Position numbers and translations under genes: made by a program
Assembly (NCBI GenBank): GCA_964558665.1
Contig: CAZLFA010000038.1
Coordinates: 1-37,934 of the forward strand
Reading direction: 5' to 3'
DNA length: 37,934 bases
DNA from: CAZLFA01 sp964558665
Lineage (GTDB): Bacteria; Desulfobacterota; Syntrophia; Syntrophales; PHBD01
Shown here: positions 34,560 to 37,934 of the stretch, in pieces
How the letters are laid out: each line of letters begins with the position of its first letter
Position numbering within the stretch: position 1 is the stretch's first letter
The notes under the pieces: generated by a model
The model's input: only the letters and a program-made list of their open reading frames with translations
Databases searched by the model: none
Told to the model about the DNA's origin: nothing

Positions 34560-36362
34560 TTGAGGATTACGCAGGATAAAATAGTCTGGCAGCAGGGTTC
34601 AGGGCGTTACGATCATGTCTTTATGAGGCCTTTTGCCGTTGCCGTCGTCTCGGCGGTTTTTATCGGCCTCATTCTCATCATGGGCATCATCGACCTCCAG
34701 CGAATAGAGAAGACGCTCTCCGACTTTATTCAGGATCGGGGCGTCGGGATTGCCAACGTCGTGCAGAGGCTTTCCCAGGAAAACCTCAGTGCTATCGTTC
34801 ACTCACCACGGAAGGGAACCGGGGGAGCATTTGAACCATTCATTAACGAGCCCTTTTCACCGGATAAAGCACTGATCTACGCTCTTGGCGAACTGGGCAA
34901 GGAGGTGGATGAAAAATGGAAGGCCGACAAACTGAGTGAGAATGAACTGCGAAACTTCGCCGTTCATAAAGACATCTGGCTGATTGCCGTTCTCGACCGC
35001 AAGGGGGCGACGGTATTCCAGAGCATACCGCTGCCTGCGTCCATCTTTACCGGGGAGGCGGCGTCAATTCCCAGACAGGAAGAGGTTTCCCTGGCTGTAC
35101 TCAATAAACTGAACCAGCTCAAGAAACTCGGTTTTGTAGCCCTGAGGCGCAAGGACGGGAGCGGCACGATCATCATCGCATTGGATCGTGAGGGACTGAA
35201 GTATTGGGGATTGAAAGTTTCTGTGGAAAGGGCCATCCGCGACCTCGGTCAGGGTCAGGGGTTCGTTTATATCCAGATCATGGATCCGCAGGGAAAAGTC
35301 CTCAGCAGTTCAGGGGTGATACCCGAAAAATGGAAGCCGGGCGAGATGCATATCGCGGAGATCCTTGCCGGCCAGAGAAGTGTGGAAAGCAGAAAGGTAA
35401 TCTATCAGGACAAAAACCTGCTGGATATGGCAGTGCCCTTCATGCTCAACAACAAGGTAGCAGGGGTGATAAGGCTGGGCATAGACTGGGGGATCACGGA
35501 CAGGGTCCTGGAAGAGAACAAGCGCAACATGTTCATATTCATGGGGCTTGTCGTGATTGTCACACTGCTGTCCATGTGGCTTCTCTATCAGAGCCAGAAC
35601 CGGCATCTTGCCGGCATTGTTGAAATGGAAAGGCGTCTCGAAAAAGCGGAAAGGCTTTCAGCTCTGGGCAAACTGGCGGCCGGCGTCGCCCATGAAATCC
35701 GCAATCCCCTCAATGCCATCAGCATGGCAAGCCAGCGGCTTAAAAGGGAGTTCATGCCCGCCGAAGAGGAGAAGGTGGGTGAGTTCCAGACCATGACCGG
35801 TGTCATCAGGGATGAAATCCGGCGTTTAAACGGCATCATTGAAGAATTTCTGGGCTTCTCGAAAAGCCGCCGCCTTGAACTGCACGATTATCCCGTAACG
35901 GAAGTTTTGCAGAAAATCGTCAACCTCATTCAGACAGAGGCCCTGGAGAAGGGGATTCAGATAAAAACGGAATGGCATGGCGGCGACGCCGTAATTCCCA
36001 TGGATATGGACAAGCTCCAGCAGGCGCTGCTCAATTTCGTCAAGAATGCCATGGAATCAATAACGAACGAAGGAACCGTCACGATCAACGTGGAAAGAAG
36101 GCAGAAAGACCGGGTAAGCATCCGAATCTCGGACACCGGCTGCGGCATGAGCAAAGAAGAAGTGGAGCAGATATTCAACCCGGAATACACGACCAAGGAA
36201 AAAGGGTTGGGATTGGGTCTTCCTCTGTCGCATGAGATCATACGCGGACACGGGGGCGAAATACGAGTTTTCAGCCGTCAGAATTCAGGGACGACGTTCG
36301 AAATCATGCTGCCTACAGAGCGTGCCGGTGATAAAGCAAACAAAGAGGGAAACAGGGCATGA
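34560..36362 (+). CDS. Two-component sensor histidine kinase, NtrB/AtoS-like
   Basis: A 600-residue membrane kinase. TM1 is at about 25-45, a periplasmic sensor at about 46-322, TM2 at about 324-344. The dimerisation domain carries GKLAAGVAHEIRNPLNAISM with phosphoacceptor His378. The ATPase domain has the N box LLNFVKNAMES (Asn492, Asn496), the G1 box DTGCGM (525-530) and GLGLGLPLSHEIIRGHGGEI. The ligand is not predictable. The start is uncertain: TTG at 34560 (AAGGG 12 bases upstream) gives a 24-residue cytoplasmic leader, while ATG at 34623 would begin almost at TM1. It overlaps its response regulator by four bases (ATGA). Confidence 0.93.
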   Translation: MRITQDKIVWQQGSGRYDHVFMRPFAVAVVSAVFIGLILIMGIIDLQRIEKTLSDFIQDRGVGIANVVQRLSQENLSAIVHSPRKGTGGAFEPFINEPFSPDKALIYALGELGKEVDEKWKADKLSENELRNFAVHKDIWLIAVLDRKGATVFQSIPLPASIFTGEAASIPRQEEVSLAVLNKLNQLKKLGFVALRRKDGSGTIIIALDREGLKYWGLKVSVERAIRDLGQGQGFVYIQIMDPQGKVLSSSGVIPEKWKPGEMHIAEILAGQRSVESRKVIYQDKNLLDMAVPFMLNNKVAGVIRLGIDWGITDRVLEENKRNMFIFMGLVVIVTLLSMWLLYQSQNRHLAGIVEMERRLEKAERLSALGKLAAGVAHEIRNPLNAISMASQRLKREFMPAEEEKVGEFQTMTGVIRDEIRRLNGIIEEFLGFSKSRRLELHDYPVTEVLQKIVNLIQTEALEKGIQIKTEWHGGDAVIPMDMDKLQQALLNFVKNAMESITNEGTVTINVERRQKDRVSIRISDTGCGMSKEEVEQIFNPEYTTKEKGLGLGLPLSHEIIRGHGGEIRVFSRQNSGTTFEIMLPTERAGDKANKEGNRA

Positions 36363-37723
36363 AAAAATTAAACATCCTGATCGTCGAAGACGGGCAGTCC
36401 CAGCGTGAGATGCTGAGGGATTTTCTGATCAAGGAAGGGCATACCGTTTCCGAAGCCGACAACGGGGAAAAAGGCGTGCAGCTTGTCCGCGGCGGTCATT
36501 TCGATCTTATCCTTCTGGACTACAAGATGCCCGGAATGACCGGCATGGATGTGCTGAAAGAGGTAAAGAAGATAAATGCGGAAATCGATGTCGTGATCAT
36601 TACCGCCTATGGAACAATTGAGACGGCAGTGGATGCCATGAAGGCAGGCGCCATCGACTATATTACCAAGCCCATCGAGTTCGATGAACTCCTGCTGCTT
36701 GTTGACAGAGTTGCCGAGCGGCGGACGCTGATCAGGGAGAATGAACTGCTGCGCAAGGAACTGAGGGAAAAAGGAGTAACAACTGACCAGATCATCTACC
36801 GCAGCGAGAAGATCGGCGCCCTTATCAATATGGCCGGCAGAGTTGCCGCCAGCAGGGCGACAATATTGATCCAGGGTGAGAGCGGAACCGGCAAGGAACT
36901 GATGGCGAAACTGATCCACAATCTGAGTCCGCGTTCCGGGCGGCCCATCATCTCTGTGAACTGCAGCGCTCTCCATGAAAACCTTCTGGAGAGCGAGCTG
37001 TTCGGCCATGAGAAAGGCGCCTTCACCGGGGCGTCGGCTCGCCGCATCGGGCGGTTTGAAGAGGCCGACGGGGGGACGCTGTTCCTGGACGAGATCGGCG
37101 AACTGTCCCAGTCCGTTCAGGTCAAGCTGCTCAGGTTCCTGCAGGAAAGAGAATTTCAAAGGGTAGGGGGCAATCAGACCATTCGTTCCGACGTACGCAT
37201 CATCAGCGCCACGAATCGCGACCTTGAGGCGCGCGTCAAGGAAGGGGCGTTCCGCGAAGACCTCTTCTACAGGCTGAATGTTGTCGTCATGTCCATGCCG
37301 CCGCTGCGAGAACGCAAAGATGATATTCCGCTGCTGATCGACCATTTCATAAACCGCTACAGCGCGGAAAACGGCAAAGGGATAGCGGGTCTGAGCAGGG
37401 AGGCCCAGGATCTGCTCCTCAAATACGACTATCCGGGCAATGTCCGTGAGCTGGAAAACATCATTGAGCGGGCGGTGGTTATTGCCCGCGATGCCGTTAT
37501 CTCCATGGAGGATCTCCCCTTCGGCGAAGAGGCTGTCTATCATGGCGAGTCAGCCAGAAAAGAAGAAGGGCTGCTCCGCGATTCTATGGAGGAGCTTGAA
37601 AAGAAACTGATCGCCGAGGCGATGGAAAAGACCGGCGACCATCAGACGAGAGCCGCGGAAATTCTCGGCATCAGCGAACGCATGTTGCGGTATAAGCTGA
37701 AAAAATACGGGCTTAAGCAGTAA
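36359..37723 (+). CDS. Sigma-54-dependent response regulator (AtoC/ZraR type)
   Basis: A 454-residue activator, partner of the preceding kinase. Receiver domain (about 1-120): acidic pair Glu10/Asp11, phosphoacceptor Asp54, Thr82, Lys104. AAA+ domain (about 145-380): Walker A GESGTGKE (173-180), GAFTGA (220-225), Walker B GGTLFLDEIG, and the NVRELENIIERAVV block. C-terminal Fis-type helix-turn-helix: TRAAEILGISERMLRYKLKK. All catalytic residues are present. Target promoters are not evident near the operon. It is only distantly similar to the nuo-adjacent activator, so the two are separate regulators. Confidence 0.95.
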   Translation: MKKLNILIVEDGQSQREMLRDFLIKEGHTVSEADNGEKGVQLVRGGHFDLILLDYKMPGMTGMDVLKEVKKINAEIDVVIITAYGTIETAVDAMKAGAIDYITKPIEFDELLLLVDRVAERRTLIRENELLRKELREKGVTTDQIIYRSEKIGALINMAGRVAASRATILIQGESGTGKELMAKLIHNLSPRSGRPIISVNCSALHENLLESELFGHEKGAFTGASARRIGRFEEADGGTLFLDEIGELSQSVQVKLLRFLQEREFQRVGGNQTIRSDVRIISATNRDLEARVKEGAFREDLFYRLNVVVMSMPPLRERKDDIPLLIDHFINRYSAENGKGIAGLSREAQDLLLKYDYPGNVRELENIIERAVVIARDAVISMEDLPFGEEAVYHGESARKEEGLLRDSMEELEKKLIAEAMEKTGDHQTRAAEILGISERMLRYKLKKYGLKQ

Positions 37724-37740
37724 CGGCTTCGTAAAAAGTC

Positions 37741-37758
37741 CCCCCGTTTTCACGGGGG
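37741..37758 (-). terminator. Possible terminator-like hairpin after the regulator operon
   Basis: CCCCCG (37741-37746) and CGGGGG (37753-37758) form a 6-bp stem with a 6-nt loop, 17 bases after the regulator stop. On the minus strand the stem is followed by GACTTTTTACG, so it looks like a terminator for transcription entering from the right. On the plus strand there is no T-run. It may be another dispersed palindromic unit. Confidence 0.4.
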
Positions 37759-37842
37759 CAGGCTCTTGCTGCGTTGAGCTTCATGCTTCCATCCTCTTGC
37801 AGAGGCGGGCATCTGCCGCTACATGTCTTATCCTGATTTACA

Positions 37843-37882
37843 ATAATTATCCCGGATTACACGATAGAACGTATGGGTACTT
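37843..37882. repeat. R1 repeat, truncated copy F
   Basis: The left end of R1 only: TATCCCGGATTACACGATAG, then AACGTATGGGTACTT, matching the first 35 or so bases of copy D. After that the sequence diverges and neither the centre nor the right end is present before the window ends. Confidence 0.65.
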
Positions 37883-37934
37883 AGCCCATCTTCCGCAGTT
37901 GGAAAATGTGAAAGAGGTAATATCAGCTAGTTAC

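Noticed and set aside
1785..37882. R1 copies as a CRISPR array or insertion sequence
   Set aside because: Copies are scattered kilobases apart with no regular spacers, and no transposase or cas gene is in the window.

Overview
The window looks like a chromosomal stretch of a Gram-negative, deltaproteobacterial (Desulfobacterota) organism, possibly a Syntrophales- or Geobacter-like anaerobe. This is inferred from gene content: two sigma-54-dependent activators, a complex I operon whose NADH module resembles hydrogenase diaphorases, a VIT/VWA protein with an AgmX/PglI-like end, DUF1566 and RmuC proteins, chemoreceptors and many exported proteins. No rRNA, tRNA, CRISPR array, transposase or phage gene was seen.

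Layout. 1-11,000 is a patchwork of envelope and signalling genes: an RlpA-like protein, a Rossmann-fold oxidoreductase, a VIT/VWA surface protein with a clean terminator, an ECF sigma / anti-sigma pair (ATGA overlap), a predicted outer-membrane barrel, a ZinT-like exported protein coupled to a VPS62-like lipoprotein, and a DUF1566 protein. 11,307-25,960 is one minus-strand operon carrying all fourteen complex I genes (nuoA-N, separate nuoC and nuoD) plus an inserted HndB-like ferredoxin gene between nuoE and nuoF. Most junctions overlap by 4 bases, and a hairpin plus T-run follows nuoN. Upstream are a well-spaced sigma-54 promoter and, 270 bp further up on the same strand, an NtrC-family activator. 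28,031-32,543 (minus) holds two chemoreceptors flanking rmuC; rarA is divergent from them. 34,560-37,723 is a histidine kinase / sigma-54 response regulator pair behind a good sigma-70 promoter.

How the parts work together. The nuo operon should encode a proton-pumping, quinone-reducing complex. Its electron-input module (NuoE, HndB-like protein, 595-residue NuoF with an extra N-terminal [2Fe-2S] domain and a C-terminal 2[4Fe-4S] domain) is built like the diaphorase part of NAD(P)-linked hydrogenases. The adjacent activator and the -24/-12 promoter suggest the whole complex is switched on under a specific condition rather than expressed constitutively.

Intergenic DNA is rich in dispersed repeats. 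Family R1 is a long imperfect palindrome (about 175 bp when complete, terminal inverted repeats around ATCCCGGAT) with six copies or partial copies. Family R2 (TTTCC / GGAAA / TTTTCC) occurs at least five times, one copy lying in the predicted nuo leader. Neither encodes a protein; both look like miniature non-autonomous or REP-like elements.
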